Shown: positions 45,647-57,012, numbered from the stretch's first letter. The stretch: DNA of 64,000 nucleotides from Kordiimonas lipolytica (GCF_001550065.1 NZ_LRUB01000011.1:269141-333140); one strand, 5' to 3'. Numbers and translations: made by a program. Notes: generated by a model not told the origin, from the sequence alone.

Positions 45647-45674
45647 AAGGCACCTCTTTGGGGTGCCTTTTTTG
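45647..45674 (+). terminator. Terminator after the cyclophilin gene
   Basis: AAGGCACC (45647-45654) / GGTGCCTT (45662-45669) stem, then TTTTG. Separates coaD-ppi from queA-tgt. Confidence 0.75.
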
Positions 45675-45718
45675 TTGCCGCTTGTCCTTTCCGCCAAGTT
45701 CCGATAAAAGCCCGCTCC

Positions 45719-46753
45719 ATGGATGTAGACGTTTTCGATTTTGACCTGCCGAAAGACCGGATCGCACTTAGGCCCGTAGAGCCGCGCGATGCGGCCCGTA
45801 TGCTTATTGTCGACAATGGCAAACTCATAGACGAGGGTGTCAAAAACCTAGTGGACCGGCTGACAGACAAAGATGTATTGGTTACGAACGATACCCGCGT
45901 AATTCCCGGGCGCCTGACTGGCAAGCGCGGCGAAGCCAAGATTGAAGTGACCCTGCATAAACGCGAAGACGCCACCACCTGGCGGGTGTTTGCCAAGAAC
46001 GCCAAAAAATGTCGGCTCGGCGATATGCTGGATTTCGCAGGCCTCCAAGCGGAAGTGATCCATGTTGGCGAAGACGGCGAACGAACCCTCAAGTTCGATG
46101 TAGACCCTGCGGCAATGACCGCAGCCCTTGAAACTCATGGTGTCATGCCTCTGCCTCCCTATATTGCTTCGCAGCGAGGGGTGGATGAACGTGACAAGTC
46201 AGACTACCAGACTGTCTTTGCCCGCGAGGACGGCGCAGTAGCGGCGCCGACAGCTGGCCTCCATTTCACCCCAGAATTGCTCACGGCCCTAGATGCCAAA
46301 GGCGTGCAACGCCAAACGGTAACCCTCCATGTAGGGGCCGGAACCTTCCTGCCAGTTAAGGCCGACCGCACGGAAGATCATAAGATGCACAGCGAGTGGG
46401 GTGAAATCACGCCCGAAGTCGCTACAGCTCTGAATGAGGCCCGTGCCAAAGGTGGTCGCATAGTCGCCGTGGGCACCACGTCGCTTCGGCTTCTTGAAAG
46501 TGCCGCCGCGGAAGATGGAATCATTCATCCATTTTCGGCAGACACCGACATCTTCATCACGCCTGGCTACCACTTCAAGGGCGTGGATCTGCTGATGACC
46601 AACTTCCACCTGCCGAAATCAACGCTCTTTATGCTGGTTTCGGCCTTCGCTGGGCTGGAGACAATGAAAGCGGCCTACGCGCACGCTATCGCGGCAGAAT
46701 ATAGGTTCTATTCATATGGGGACAGCAGCTTGTTGTACCCGGAAATCAGGTGA
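45719..46753 (+). CDS. queA: tRNA preQ1 ribosyltransferase-isomerase QueA
   Basis: Adds the epoxycyclopentane ring (from SAM) to preQ1 at the wobble base of GUN tRNAs. 344 residues: [89 protein letters not shown], all standard. Followed after 3 bases by tgt, the enzyme that inserts preQ1, so both late queuosine steps are in one operon. Confidence 0.97.
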   Translation: MDVDVFDFDLPKDRIALRPVEPRDAARMLIVDNGKLIDEGVKNLVDRLTDKDVLVTNDTRVIPGRLTGKRGEAKIEVTLHKREDATTWRVFAKNAKKCRLGDMLDFAGLQAEVIHVGEDGERTLKFDVDPAAMTAALETHGVMPLPPYIASQRGVDERDKSDYQTVFAREDGAVAAPTAGLHFTPELLTALDAKGVQRQTVTLHVGAGTFLPVKADRTEDHKMHSEWGEITPEVATALNEARAKGGRIVAVGTTSLRLLESAAAEDGIIHPFSADTDIFITPGYHFKGVDLLMTNFHLPKSTLFMLVSAFAGLETMKAAYAHAIAAEYRFYSYGDSSLLYPEIR

Positions 46754-47899
<1,146 letters not shown>

Positions 47900-49381
47900 T
47901 CAGCGGACAACCACCGGAGAATAGAACCTGAGCGCGAGATCATCGCTGCTGCATGCAGAGCGTTTGGGCGGGCTTGATGGCGATTCCCAGAAGAATAAGA
48001 CATCTTCCATCACACACTCCTTTTGCGCGTGCGTGACATGCCCCAACGCGCGGTAGCGCCTTATGAAATACGAGCTCGAGCCACGGAATGCCGTTTCCAC
48101 CACTGACGGCGGCGTGACCGGGTCAAGCTCGCCGCTCAGGACCAGCGACGGAACTCTTGGGAGGTCCGGCATCTGGAACGCCTCTGGCGGCGTTACCGCA
48201 ATGGCGTTACATGCGTATTGCTGGCGCCATGCAAGGTAACTCAGAAAAGGTGCCATCTCGGGGTACTCAAGCCTGTCGTCTTCAAGCGCGCGATACCAGA
48301 TTGCCATCGGTAGTTCGCTGCACCGTATCAGATGGTGCATACCCGTATTCAATCCATCACCCGGAAAGAGCAACTGGTCCAGCAGCAAACCAAAGCGTTC
48401 CCGCATATTTTCTGGTGATGATCCGATGTAGGGTAGTATGGCAGCACGGGCAGGGGTTCTGAGCGCATGGAAGCTACTTATTAAAAGTTGCTCCCGCGTT
48501 GGCTTCGCATAGGCAGCAATTTGGCCTGTTATGATGTTCTTCAGTGCAACTGGCGCGGCAGTCGCTGCATTCTGCTGGGCAATTCCGCGAAGCAAATCCC
48601 GCTCAAGCCGGCCTCGCTTGGCTGGGCAGTAGAAATGGCTGCGGCAGTAACTGCTTAGTTCTTTCAAGGCATTGAAGAAATTACGTCCCGCATGCCAGAA
48701 GCCATCCACCCATGGGGTTTCGGGTGAATCAAGTGTTTGGGACAAGGTCCCTGTCCGGTCTAGTGTTGCCAGCGCAAGCGACACTCTGGCGCCATATGAT
48801 TCGGCAAACAGGTGCCAGCCCTGTATGCCCAGTTTTTCGCGCAAACCATATAACTGGCCAGCAGTGATGAGGGTGCCGGGCGGGTCAAAGGAGCCATTAT
48901 CCAAGGCCTCACGCACCCTTGAAAGACAAGCATCCAGCTTGGCCGCCTGCTGCTTTCTGCCATAGACAATGGCTTCTTCAGCTTTTGCAGCGATCCCCCA
49001 AACAGCGTCAGACGCGCCGTCGCTTTTGCAATCCAGGTGCAGCAAGCCGTCCGCCACGGCTGGGACCAGAATCACACGCTGTGTTTTCTCAGCCAAGGCT
49101 GCAAATCTCTTCGTCTGGGGCACTGCTAAACTGCCTGGACCGCCCAATAGGTAGAGCACAGGCGGTCGCGCAGTTTTTTCAGCCTCCTCTGACATGAAAA
49201 CGTAAACATCGAAGAAACTACCCGCAGGCCTGCACAGCTCGCCAGACCGGGCTTTGAGCAAAAACGTCTCATCACACGGTTGTAGCTGACCAAGATCAGT
49301 CCCGGGGGATGCTGCGACGCCATGAAGCGCAACTGAAAAAAAATATAAGAGTGAAGCTGCGGCCATTATAAATTTATTCAT
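47900..49381 (-). CDS. Exported alpha/beta hydrolase (S33 peptidase-like)
   Basis: 493 residues from the ATG at 49379-49381, opening a signal peptide (AAASLLYFFSVALHGVAASP). Hydrolase fold with VLYLLGGPGSLAVP (oxyanion region), a nucleophile elbow GWHLFAESYGARVSLAL with Ser in AESYG (Ala where Gly is usual), SGELDPVTPP with the acid and RALGHVTHAQ with the His. The C-terminus resembles TAP-like domains. Cys residues (CDET, CRP, CKS, CRSHFYC, CNAIA) suggest several disulfides. Substrate unknown; proline-iminopeptidase-like by pattern. Confidence 0.8.
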   Translation of the reverse strand: MNKFIMAAASLLYFFSVALHGVAASPGTDLGQLQPCDETFLLKARSGELCRPAGSFFDVYVFMSEEAEKTARPPVLYLLGGPGSLAVPQTKRFAALAEKTQRVILVPAVADGLLHLDCKSDGASDAVWGIAAKAEEAIVYGRKQQAAKLDACLSRVREALDNGSFDPPGTLITAGQLYGLREKLGIQGWHLFAESYGARVSLALATLDRTGTLSQTLDSPETPWVDGFWHAGRNFFNALKELSSYCRSHFYCPAKRGRLERDLLRGIAQQNAATAAPVALKNIITGQIAAYAKPTREQLLISSFHALRTPARAAILPYIGSSPENMRERFGLLLDQLLFPGDGLNTGMHHLIRCSELPMAIWYRALEDDRLEYPEMAPFLSYLAWRQQYACNAIAVTPPEAFQMPDLPRVPSLVLSGELDPVTPPSVVETAFRGSSSYFIRRYRALGHVTHAQKECVMEDVLFFWESPSSPPKRSACSSDDLALRFYSPVVVR

Positions 49382-49473
49382 GAAAATCAGCTTATCCTGC
49401 CTTTGAGATCGGCGCAATTCCGGGGTGCGGAGAAGGGGTGTCAGAAAAATTTCATTTTAGGTGACACTTTTGC

Positions 49474-49502
49474 TTGACGGTCAGGAATGATGCCCCTATG
49501 TT
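49474..49502 (+). promoter_or_regulatory. Promoter of tRNA-Lys
   Basis: TTGACG (49474-49479), 17-base spacer, TATGTT (49497-49502). The predicted start lies about 40 bases before the tRNA. Confidence 0.6.
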
Positions 49503-49546
49503 CCGCCGCGTTCCCGGGGGAAACGCTCCGACGAACATTTGTGTGA

Positions 49547-49622
49547 GGGCCCGTAGCTCAGCTGGTAGAGCAACTGACTTTTAATCAGTAGGCCACAGGT
49601 TCGAACCCTGTCGGGCTCACCA
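49547..49622 (+). tRNA. tRNA-Lys (anticodon TTT)
   Basis: 76 bases including the encoded CCA. Acceptor GGGCCCG/CGGGCTC (one G-T pair), D-arm GCTCAGCTGGTAGAGC, anticodon stem ACTGA/TCAGT around CTTTTAA (stem CTGAC/.. with anticodon TTT at 34-36), T-arm CAGGTTCGAACCCTG. A terminator follows within 10 bases. Confidence 0.95.
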
Positions 49623-49629
49623 ATTCGGA

Positions 49630-49662
49630 AAGGCTAGCGTGAAACATCGCTAGCCTTTTTTC
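49630..49662 (+). terminator. Terminator of tRNA-Lys
   Basis: AAGGCTAGCG (49630-49639) / CGCTAGCCTT (49648-49657) stem with an 8-base loop, continuing into a T-run. Confidence 0.85.
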
Positions 49663-49802
49663 GTTTTGCCCGCCACAAGCCCTTTTCCAGTGAAATATTT
49701 GAAATTGCCTCGAAAAAGCCGCCTTTCTCGACTTGTCTTTCAGGGGTAGGACAGCCTAAAGTCTACCCACGCATTATAGTTGAAAAGGGAGCGGTATAAA
49801 CG

Positions 49803-50879
49803 ATGCATAAGCGGCGTGTTTTGAAGTCTGTCCTGGGAATTTTCCTGTCACTAACCGTCTCACATGCCAGTTTTGCATCTGACGATGCCGCGTCTGCCGC
49901 TGCAGCCGTTCCACAGCCCGCACAGGATGCCGCTTTTAAAAGCTGGCTTGAAGGAGTCCGGACAGAGGCGCTGGAGCGAGGGATCAAGGCTGATACGCTT
50001 GATCAGGTTTTGCCAACAATCGTGCCCGTAGAGCGCGTCATCAAGCGGGATCGCAACCAACCCGAAGTCAAACAGACATATGCGCTTTACCTGAAAAGCC
50101 GTGTTAGCGAGTGGCGCAAGGAAAAGGGCGCCCTGATGATGAAAGAGCACGGCGAAGCGCTGCGCTCCGCAGGACAGCGCTTTGGTGTTCAGCCTCGCTT
50201 CATTGCAGCAATCTGGGGCATTGAGACCAACTATGGCACAGTGCCACTAAGTTACTCCGTTTTTGATGCTGTTGCGACGCTCGCATACGACAAGCGCCGG
50301 GCCACGCGCTTCCGCCGCGAATTGTTTGCAGCACTTGAAATCCTAGACAAAGGCTACGCAGAGTTTGACCTGATGAAGGGTTCCTGGGCTGGCGCCATGG
50401 GCCAACCTCAGTTCATGCCGGAAAGCTATCTCAAGTTTGCTGTCGACCATGACGGTGACGGTTCACCAAATATCTGGACCAGCAAGCCTGATGTCTTTGC
50501 CTCCATTGCCCATTACCTGAATTCCTACGGCTGGCAAGACGACCAGACCTGGGGCCGCAAGGTAAAGCTGCCCAAAGGCGGCGAGGTATCGCTTCAAGGC
50601 GCACAGACGGACGGCCTGAAGCCAGACAGCTGGTGTGCGGCTTATAAAAGCATGGGTGTCTGGCGTGACCTGCAGGACTGGCAAGCCCTGGGGGTCCGTC
50701 GCCTGAATGGCAAGGACCTGCCGCCACGCTCAATTCCGGCAGCGCTTATCGTAGGGGATGAAGGAGACGATGAAGGATATCTGGTTTACCGGAATTTCTG
50801 CTCCGTCATGCGCTATAACCCATCCTTCAAATATGCGCTGGCGGTTGGCCTTCTTTCTGACGTGATCGCGAAGGATTGA
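49803..50879 (+). CDS. Lytic murein transglycosylase (MltB family)
   Basis: Cleaves the peptidoglycan glycan strand to 1,6-anhydro products in the periplasm. 358 residues: signal peptide (VLGIFLSLTVSHASFASDD), no lipobox, so soluble. SLT_2 fold: RFGVQPRFIAAIWGIETNYGTV with catalytic Glu in GIETNYG, SWAGAMGQPQFMPESYL, DGDGSPNIW. First of a long cell-wall/replication gene run. Confidence 0.94.
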   Translation: MHKRRVLKSVLGIFLSLTVSHASFASDDAASAAAAVPQPAQDAAFKSWLEGVRTEALERGIKADTLDQVLPTIVPVERVIKRDRNQPEVKQTYALYLKSRVSEWRKEKGALMMKEHGEALRSAGQRFGVQPRFIAAIWGIETNYGTVPLSYSVFDAVATLAYDKRRATRFRRELFAALEILDKGYAEFDLMKGSWAGAMGQPQFMPESYLKFAVDHDGDGSPNIWTSKPDVFASIAHYLNSYGWQDDQTWGRKVKLPKGGEVSLQGAQTDGLKPDSWCAAYKSMGVWRDLQDWQALGVRRLNGKDLPPRSIPAALIVGDEGDDEGYLVYRNFCSVMRYNPSFKYALAVGLLSDVIAKD

Positions 50880-50885
50880 TCCATC

Positions 50886-51662
50886 ATGCGTAATCTCCTT
50901 CTTCTTCTCACCATGAGCGCCTTACTGGCGGGTTGTTCGTCATCGATGCGCCCTATTGGTCGCGGCATGCCTCAGAATGATGAATTACCGCGTGGCAGCC
51001 AAGGTGTGGAGCGGAAGGTAGGCAAGCCTTACAAGATAGCTGGAGTGTGGTATACGCCGGCAGAGCAGCCAAACTACGATGAAGTAGGGTATGCATCCTG
51101 GTATGGACGTGATTTCCACGGCAAGAAAACCGCCAACGGTGAAATCTATAATATGAACGCCCTGACGGCGGCACATAAGACATTGCCGCTGCCAACCTAT
51201 GTCAAGGTCACCAACCTGGAGAACGGGCGTACCATCATCCTGCGGGTGAATGACCGCGGGCCATTCGTCAAGGGCAGGATCATTGATATCTCACGCCGAG
51301 GGGCCCAGCTTCTGGGTTTCGACAAGCAGGGCGTTACAAAGGTGCGCGTACAAGCCGTTGACGAGCATGGCCGTCCGCCGAAACTGCCAAGGACGCAGAC
51401 AGCAAGCACCGCAGTAACAAGCGACGCGCATTTCATTCAGGTTGGCGCATACAGCCAGCGCGAAAACGCTGAAATCCAGGCACGCCGGCTTCGCGGACGG
51501 GGGCACGAGGCAAAGATCGAACAGTCTGCATCCAACGGCCGGATGCTTTGGCGGGTCCGCGTTGGCCCCTTCATTGAAATGCTTCTGGCTGAAGAGAAGC
51601 TTGACCGAATTGTAGCGGATGGGTTTTATGAGGCCCGAATTTTTACTGAATCGACGCGATGA
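50886..51662 (+). CDS. rlpA: Septal ring lipoprotein RlpA
   Basis: 258 residues. Lipobox LLAGC (Cys17), a double-psi beta-barrel (YASWYGRDFHGKKTANGEIYNMNALTAAHKTLPLPTYVKVTNLENGRTIILRVNDRGPF) with the catalytic Asp in VNDRGPF, and a C-terminal SPOR domain (HFIQVGAYSQRENAEIQ...VRVGPF) that binds denuded glycan at the septum. In Pseudomonas it is a lytic transglycosylase. 6 bases after the mltB-like gene. Confidence 0.95.
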   Translation: MRNLLLLLTMSALLAGCSSSMRPIGRGMPQNDELPRGSQGVERKVGKPYKIAGVWYTPAEQPNYDEVGYASWYGRDFHGKKTANGEIYNMNALTAAHKTLPLPTYVKVTNLENGRTIILRVNDRGPFVKGRIIDISRRGAQLLGFDKQGVTKVRVQAVDEHGRPPKLPRTQTASTAVTSDAHFIQVGAYSQRENAEIQARRLRGRGHEAKIEQSASNGRMLWRVRVGPFIEMLLAEEKLDRIVADGFYEARIFTESTR

Positions 51663-51678
51663 GAAACAAGGGAAGGCA

Positions 51679-52854
51679 ATGTTAAAAACAAAACTGGCAA
51701 TAATCGGATGGACCATTTCGGCACTATTCGCGCTGACGGCACCAGCCACTGCCCAGCAAATGGCGACCCCGGCGAAACATGCCATCCTTCTTGATGCATC
51801 GACCGGCAGTATCCTTTTTGAAAAAGATGCTGATGAGCCTTTCCCACCAGCGTCCATGAGCAAGCTCATGACGGTTTATCTGGCATTTGATGCCATCAAA
51901 CAGGGGACAATGCGGCTTGATGATGAGGTTGTCGTTTCAGACGAAGCCTGGCGCAACTGGAACAACCGTGGTTCCACCATGTTCTTGCGCGCACGCGATG
52001 TTGTAACGGTGGCAGACCTTCTTCGCGGTATTATTGTTCTTTCGGGCAACGATGCCTGCGTCGTGTTGGCAGAGCATATGGCTGGGTCCCAGAGCGTCTT
52101 CGCTGAGTGGCTTAACGCCAAAGCGACCGAACTTGGGCTGACAGGCAGCCATTTCGTGAATGCCAACGGCTGGCCTGCCGATGGCCATGTCATGACGGCT
52201 CGTGACCTGGCGACGCTTTCAATGCATCTGGTCAATGACTTCCCGGATCTTTACCCGATGTTTGCTGAGCGGGAATATCTTTATAAGAATTTCGATCGCA
52301 ACAAATATAACCGCAACCCGCTTCTCGGGCGGTTTGCTGGCGCGGATGGTCTCAAAACCGGTCACACGGAAGAAGCTGGATACGGCCTTGCTGCCTCCGC
52401 CGAACGCGATGGCCGCCGTCTGGTTCTGGTTGTTGCAGGGCTGAATTCGATGAACGAACGGATGCGGGAAAGCTCACGCCTGATGCAGTATGGCTTCCGC
52501 AACTTCAGCCATTACCCGCTTTTCAAGGCAGGTGAGACCGTTGATTATGCAGAGGTATGGCTGGGTGAAGACAAAACTGTGCCAATGGTTGTGGGTGAAG
52601 ATGTCGCCCTGACAATGTCACGCCTGCAGCGCGCCCAGATGAAGGTCAGCGTTGAATATACAAACCCCGCACCAGCACCGATTGCCACAGGCGACCAGCT
52701 CGGCGAACTTGTGATCGAAATGCCGGATCGTCCGGTCCTGCGCTTGCCGCTTTTGGCAGGTCAAGCCGTCGAAGAAGTCGGTGGTTTCGGCAAAATCGGC
52801 GCGGCATTTGAATATCTGATCTTCGGATCAGCGGGTGCGGAGCCAGGAAACTAA
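51679..52854 (+). CDS. D-alanyl-D-alanine carboxypeptidase (PBP5/6, DacC type)
   Basis: Trims the terminal D-Ala of peptidoglycan stem peptides. 391 residues from the ATG at 51679 (GGAAGG upstream). Signal peptide (LAIIGWTISALFALTAPATA), SxxK in PPASMSKLMTVY, SGN in VLSGNDACV, KTG in DGLKTGHTEEAG; C-terminal beta domain and an amphipathic end (FGKIGAAFEYLIF) that would hold it to the membrane. Its TAA overlaps the tmk ATG by one base. Confidence 0.94.
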   Translation: MLKTKLAIIGWTISALFALTAPATAQQMATPAKHAILLDASTGSILFEKDADEPFPPASMSKLMTVYLAFDAIKQGTMRLDDEVVVSDEAWRNWNNRGSTMFLRARDVVTVADLLRGIIVLSGNDACVVLAEHMAGSQSVFAEWLNAKATELGLTGSHFVNANGWPADGHVMTARDLATLSMHLVNDFPDLYPMFAEREYLYKNFDRNKYNRNPLLGRFAGADGLKTGHTEEAGYGLAASAERDGRRLVLVVAGLNSMNERMRESSRLMQYGFRNFSHYPLFKAGETVDYAEVWLGEDKTVPMVVGEDVALTMSRLQRAQMKVSVEYTNPAPAPIATGDQLGELVIEMPDRPVLRLPLLAGQAVEEVGGFGKIGAAFEYLIFGSAGAEPGN

Positions 52855-53507
52855 TGAACGAATTTTCGCCGAAGTTTATCAGTTTCGAGGGCGGCGAAGG
52901 CGCTGGCAAGTCGACGCAAATTCGCCTGCTGGCCAAGTGGCTGACTGGCCGCGGCGTTGAAGTTGTCATGACCCGCGAACCAGGCGGGTCAACGGGCGCA
53001 GAGGAAATCCGAGAGCTTTTGGTAAAGGGTGAAACCGACCGCTGGACGCCGATGAGCGAGGCACTCCTTATGACTGCCGCCCGCGCAGAACATGTTGAAC
53101 GGACAATCAAACCAGCGCTAAAACGCGGCGCTTGGGTTTTGTGCGACCGCTTCTTCGACAGCACCATTGCCTACCAGGGCGGTGCGCGGGGGCTTGGCAT
53201 CGAAAAGATGCGTGATCTGCAGGATATGGCGCTTCATGGCCTGACGCCGGACCTCACGTTCATTCTTGATTTGCCTGTGGACGTTGGTTTGGCGCGCGCT
53301 TGCGGGCGCGAGGCCCTGCGGGAAGACCGGGAGGACCGGTTCGAACGGATGAATTTTGCATTCCACGAGAATATCCGGGACGCATACCTGAAAATCGCAG
53401 AAGCTGAGCCTGATCGATGCGTAGTGATTGATGCCAACCGCGATATCACAACACTGCAGAATGACCTGCGGGCGCAAGTGAACCACCGGTTTGTGGGCAT
53501 GCAATGA
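52854..53507 (+). CDS. tmk: Thymidylate kinase
   Basis: dTMP to dTDP. 217 residues. P-loop FEGGEGAGKSTQIRLL, TREPGGSTGAEEIRELL, DRFFDSTIAYQG, and a lid region REDREDRFERMNF. Overlaps dac by one base and holB by 4 (ATGA), so translationally coupled to both. Confidence 0.96.
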   Translation: MNEFSPKFISFEGGEGAGKSTQIRLLAKWLTGRGVEVVMTREPGGSTGAEEIRELLVKGETDRWTPMSEALLMTAARAEHVERTIKPALKRGAWVLCDRFFDSTIAYQGGARGLGIEKMRDLQDMALHGLTPDLTFILDLPVDVGLARACGREALREDREDRFERMNFAFHENIRDAYLKIAEAEPDRCVVIDANRDITTLQNDLRAQVNHRFVGMQ

Positions 53508-54610
53508 CCGAAGAGGCCGCTATATCACGTCACCCACGGGAGACAACGGCCGTTTTCGGGCATGAGGCAGCCGAACGGGAGTTCCTGAGCGCCTTTAACG
53601 CCGACCGCTTGCATCACGCATGGCTGATCACTGGCCCTAAGGGCATCGGCAAGGCCACGCTTGCTTGGAAGTTCGCCAAGTTCCTGCTGTCGCAGGATGG
53701 TGCGGACGCTGGTCCCGGGCTTTTCGGCGATGACCTGCCGCAAGAGGCCACATCCCTTGATGTGGAAGCTGACAATCCCGTTATTCAGCGCATTCTTTCA
53801 GGCGGTCATGGCGGCGTTGCTGTTGCTGAGCGCACAGAAAATGAGAAAACGGGAAAGCTTCGCGCAGATATTGTGATTGATGACGTTCGCAAGCTGACAA
53901 GCTTTTATTCACAAACAGCAAGCGAAGGCGGATGGCGAGTAGCCATCGTGGACGCCGCAGATGAAATGAACGCCAACGCGGCGAACGCGCTTCTGAAGCT
54001 GCTGGAGGAACCGCCAGCAAAATCCATCCTGTTCCTGGTTGCCCACTCGCCGGGCAAACTGCTGCCGACAATCCGCAGCCGTTGCCGAACCCTCAAGCTG
54101 AAGGCACTGGGCGAAGAAAGCGTGAAAGCCGTTCTTGTGGCTCGCTATCCTACGCTTGCCAGCGACGATCTGAACGCGTTGGCCCGCCTTTCGGGCGGGG
54201 CACCAGGCAAAGCGATTGAGTTGGCAGAACTAGGTGGCGTTGGTCTATACCGGGATATGGCTTCACAACTGGTCCGCCTGCCGCGTCTCAATACGCCGGA
54301 TGTCCATGCCCTTGCGACACGGCTTGCAGCGCCCAAAGCAGATGCGGAATACCATTTGTTCATCGAGATGCTTCTGGGCTGGGTTGAACGTCTGGTGCGC
54401 CAAAGCGCAAGCGGCGTCAGCACAAATGACATTATGCAGGGCGAAGGCGCCGAAATGGCCAGAATTTCTGCAACGGCCGGGCTTGATAACTGGCTTGACC
54501 TGTGGGAAAAGATGGGCCGTTTGGTAAGCCGGGCTGACGCTGTCAACCTTGACCGCAAACAGGTGATTGTGAACCTGTTCACGTCGATCGGTGCTTTGGC
54601 GCGCGGCTAA
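53504..54610 (+). CDS. holB: DNA polymerase III delta' subunit
   Basis: Clamp-loader subunit, 368 residues. ADRLHHAWLITGPKGIGKATLAWKFAKFLL (degenerate P-loop as in delta'), DDVRKLTSFYSQTASEGGWRVAIVDAADEMNANAANALLKLLEEPP, and RSRCRTLKLK (arginine finger-like). The zinc-binding Cys cluster of gamma/tau is missing, as expected for the alphaproteobacterial form. Coupled to tmk. Confidence 0.94.
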   Translation: MTEEAAISRHPRETTAVFGHEAAEREFLSAFNADRLHHAWLITGPKGIGKATLAWKFAKFLLSQDGADAGPGLFGDDLPQEATSLDVEADNPVIQRILSGGHGGVAVAERTENEKTGKLRADIVIDDVRKLTSFYSQTASEGGWRVAIVDAADEMNANAANALLKLLEEPPAKSILFLVAHSPGKLLPTIRSRCRTLKLKALGEESVKAVLVARYPTLASDDLNALARLSGGAPGKAIELAELGGVGLYRDMASQLVRLPRLNTPDVHALATRLAAPKADAEYHLFIEMLLGWVERLVRQSASGVSTNDIMQGEGAEMARISATAGLDNWLDLWEKMGRLVSRADAVNLDRKQVIVNLFTSIGALARG

Positions 54611-54643
54611 ACCGTTTTTGCTTTATTCAGATACGAGAATGAT

Positions 54644-56197
54644 ATGACCGACAGGCCGTCCTATTACGTTACGACGCCAATCTATTATGTGAACGATGTT
54701 CCACATATTGGCCATGCCTATACGACCCTCGCTTGCGACCTGCTGGCGCGGTTCAAGCGCTTGGACGGCTATGATGTCATGTTCCTCACGGGCACAGATG
54801 AACACGGCCAGAAGATTGAACGGTCTGCAGAAAAGGCAGGCATTGACCCGCAGACTTTCTGCGACAATGTCTCTGACCGGTTCAAGGAACTGGCCAAGGC
54901 GATGAATTTCTCGAATGACCAATTTATCCGTACCACCGAAGACCGCCACAAAAAGGCGGTTCAGCATCTCTGGACCGTACTTGAGGAAAAGGGCTTCATC
55001 TATGAAGACAGCTATTCTGGCTGGTACTCGGTTCGCGATGAGGCGTTTTACGCTGAAAAAGAGCTGACCATCGGGGAGGGCGGTGAGAAACTGGCCCCGA
55101 CCGGTGCGCCGGTTGAGTGGGTCGAGGAGCCCAGCTATTTCTTCAAGCTATCTGCTTTTGAGGACAAGCTCCTGGAGCTTTACGACACCCAAGAAGACTT
55201 CGTCATGCCCAAGTCGCGCCTCAATGAGGTGCGCAGCTTCGTCAAAGGCGGGCTTGAAGACCTGTCGATCTCGCGCTCCAGCTTCAAATGGGGCGTGCCT
55301 GTGCCAGGCCACGATGGGCATGTAATGTATGTCTGGATCGACGCGCTGGCCAACTATCTGACAGCCGTTGGCTACCCGGACGAGGGCGCTGAGGCTTACA
55401 AGACATACTGGCCCGCCAATGTTCATATGGTGGGCAAGGATATCCTGCGGTTTCATGCCGTTTACTGGCCGGCCTTCCTGATGGCGGCAGACCTGCCGCT
55501 GCCAAAACGCGTGTTCGCCCACGGCTGGTGGACCAACGAAGGTCAGAAGATTTCCAAGTCGCTTGGTAACGTGATCGATCCGTTCGAGCTGATCGACACC
55601 TACGGACTCGACCCTGTGCGCTTCTTCCTGATGCGCGAAGTGCCATTCGGCAACGACGGCGATTTCTCGCGCAAGTCCTTCGTTTTGCGCTGCAACTCAG
55701 AACTTGCGAACGGTATTGGCAACCTGAGCCAGCGCACGCTGTCCATGATCCATAAAAATTGCGATGCGGTTATCCCTGAACCTGGAAACTTTACGAATGA
55801 TGACAGCAAGTTGCTGGATGATATTGCAGCAACACTTGATGTGGTTCGCGGCCATATGGACAAGCAAGCATTCAATTATGCGCTTGAAGCCATCTTTGCG
55901 CAGGCTAGCGCAGCTGACAGCTATATCTCCGTGCAAGAGCCCTGGAAGCTCAAGAAAACCGACCCTGAGCGCATGAACACGGTTCTCTATGTACTCGCAG
56001 ATGCCATTCGCCAGATCGCCATTATGGCCCAATGCATCATGCCTGAAAGCATGGATAAGCTCCTTAGCCAGATGAATGTGTCTGAACGTGGTTTCGACCA
56101 GATTGGTAGTGAGCACCGGATCGCGCCGGGTACCGCTATTCCCAAGCCAGAGGGCGTATTCCCACGCTTTGAGCTACCAGAGGAGGACGCTGCCTGA
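54644..56197 (+). CDS. metG: Methionine--tRNA ligase
   Basis: 517 residues, the short form without a C-terminal tRNA-binding (Trbp111) domain. Class I: TPIYYVNDVPHIGHAYTTLACDLLARF (HIGH-equivalent PHIGH), GTDEHGQKIE, and KISKSLGNV (KMSKS-equivalent). The zinc-knuckle cysteines are absent, as in the MetRS2-type enzymes. Its TGA overlaps the tatD ATG by one base. Confidence 0.96.
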   Translation: MTDRPSYYVTTPIYYVNDVPHIGHAYTTLACDLLARFKRLDGYDVMFLTGTDEHGQKIERSAEKAGIDPQTFCDNVSDRFKELAKAMNFSNDQFIRTTEDRHKKAVQHLWTVLEEKGFIYEDSYSGWYSVRDEAFYAEKELTIGEGGEKLAPTGAPVEWVEEPSYFFKLSAFEDKLLELYDTQEDFVMPKSRLNEVRSFVKGGLEDLSISRSSFKWGVPVPGHDGHVMYVWIDALANYLTAVGYPDEGAEAYKTYWPANVHMVGKDILRFHAVYWPAFLMAADLPLPKRVFAHGWWTNEGQKISKSLGNVIDPFELIDTYGLDPVRFFLMREVPFGNDGDFSRKSFVLRCNSELANGIGNLSQRTLSMIHKNCDAVIPEPGNFTNDDSKLLDDIAATLDVVRGHMDKQAFNYALEAIFAQASAADSYISVQEPWKLKKTDPERMNTVLYVLADAIRQIAIMAQCIMPESMDKLLSQMNVSERGFDQIGSEHRIAPGTAIPKPEGVFPRFELPEEDAA

Positions 56198-57012
56198 TGG
56201 CTGAATTCGGGTATATCGTCGATAGCCACTGCCACCTGAACTACAAACAGCTTCGTGAGGACGAGGCCGGTGCAGTTGCGCGCGCTCGCGCCGCGGGCGT
56301 TGGCTGCATGCTGGCAATCAACACGAAACTACGTGAATTCAATGAAATTCGCGCCATCGCCGAGACCTATCACGATGTATACGGCACGGTTGGCATCCAT
56401 CCACACGAGGCCGAAAATGAACCAGATGTCGCGGTTGCGGCACTTGTTGAACGGGCTCAACATCCGAAAATCGTGGGTATTGGCGAAACCGGACTTGATT
56501 ACTACTACGATAATGCCCCGCGCGACATGCAGCAGGTAAATTTCCGCGCCCATATCGCTGCCGCCCGCGAAACCGGGCTGCCAGTGATTATCCACACGCG
56601 GGACGCTGACGAAGACTGTGTAGCAATCCTTCGGGAAGAAATGGCTAAAGGGCCGTTCAAGGGCGTTATCCATTGCTTTACCGCCAGCCAGATGCTCGCG
56701 GATGCGGTTCTTGAGATGGGCCTCTATATTTCCATTTCCGGCATCGCCACCTTCAATAGCGCCAAGGACCTGCAGGCTACCGTCAAAACCATCCCGCTGG
56801 ACCGCTTGCTGGTTGAAACGGACGCGCCGTTCCTGGCGCCCGTGCCGCACCGCGGCAAGCCGTGCGAGCCGGCCTATGTGATGGACACGGCGCGATTTGT
56901 TGCCGACCTCAAGGGCATTTCCTTTGAAGAGCTCCAGGAAGCGACAACCGCGAATTTCTTTGCCCTGTTCGACAAAGCCACGCCGCCAGAAGCGGCCAAA
57001 GACGCGGCATGA
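56197..57012 (+). CDS. TatD-family metal-dependent DNase/hydrolase
   Basis: 271 residues of TIM-barrel amidohydrolase: DSHCHLNY, GETGLDYYYDNAP, PVIIHTRDADED, GVIHCFTAS, LLVETDAPFLAP supply the metal ligands in order. E. coli homologues act as 3'-5' exonucleases or D-aminoacyl-tRNA deacylases. Overlaps metG (1 base) and the next gene (4 bases). Confidence 0.94.
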   Translation: MAEFGYIVDSHCHLNYKQLREDEAGAVARARAAGVGCMLAINTKLREFNEIRAIAETYHDVYGTVGIHPHEAENEPDVAVAALVERAQHPKIVGIGETGLDYYYDNAPRDMQQVNFRAHIAAARETGLPVIIHTRDADEDCVAILREEMAKGPFKGVIHCFTASQMLADAVLEMGLYISISGIATFNSAKDLQATVKTIPLDRLLVETDAPFLAPVPHRGKPCEPAYVMDTARFVADLKGISFEELQEATTANFFALFDKATPPEAAKDAA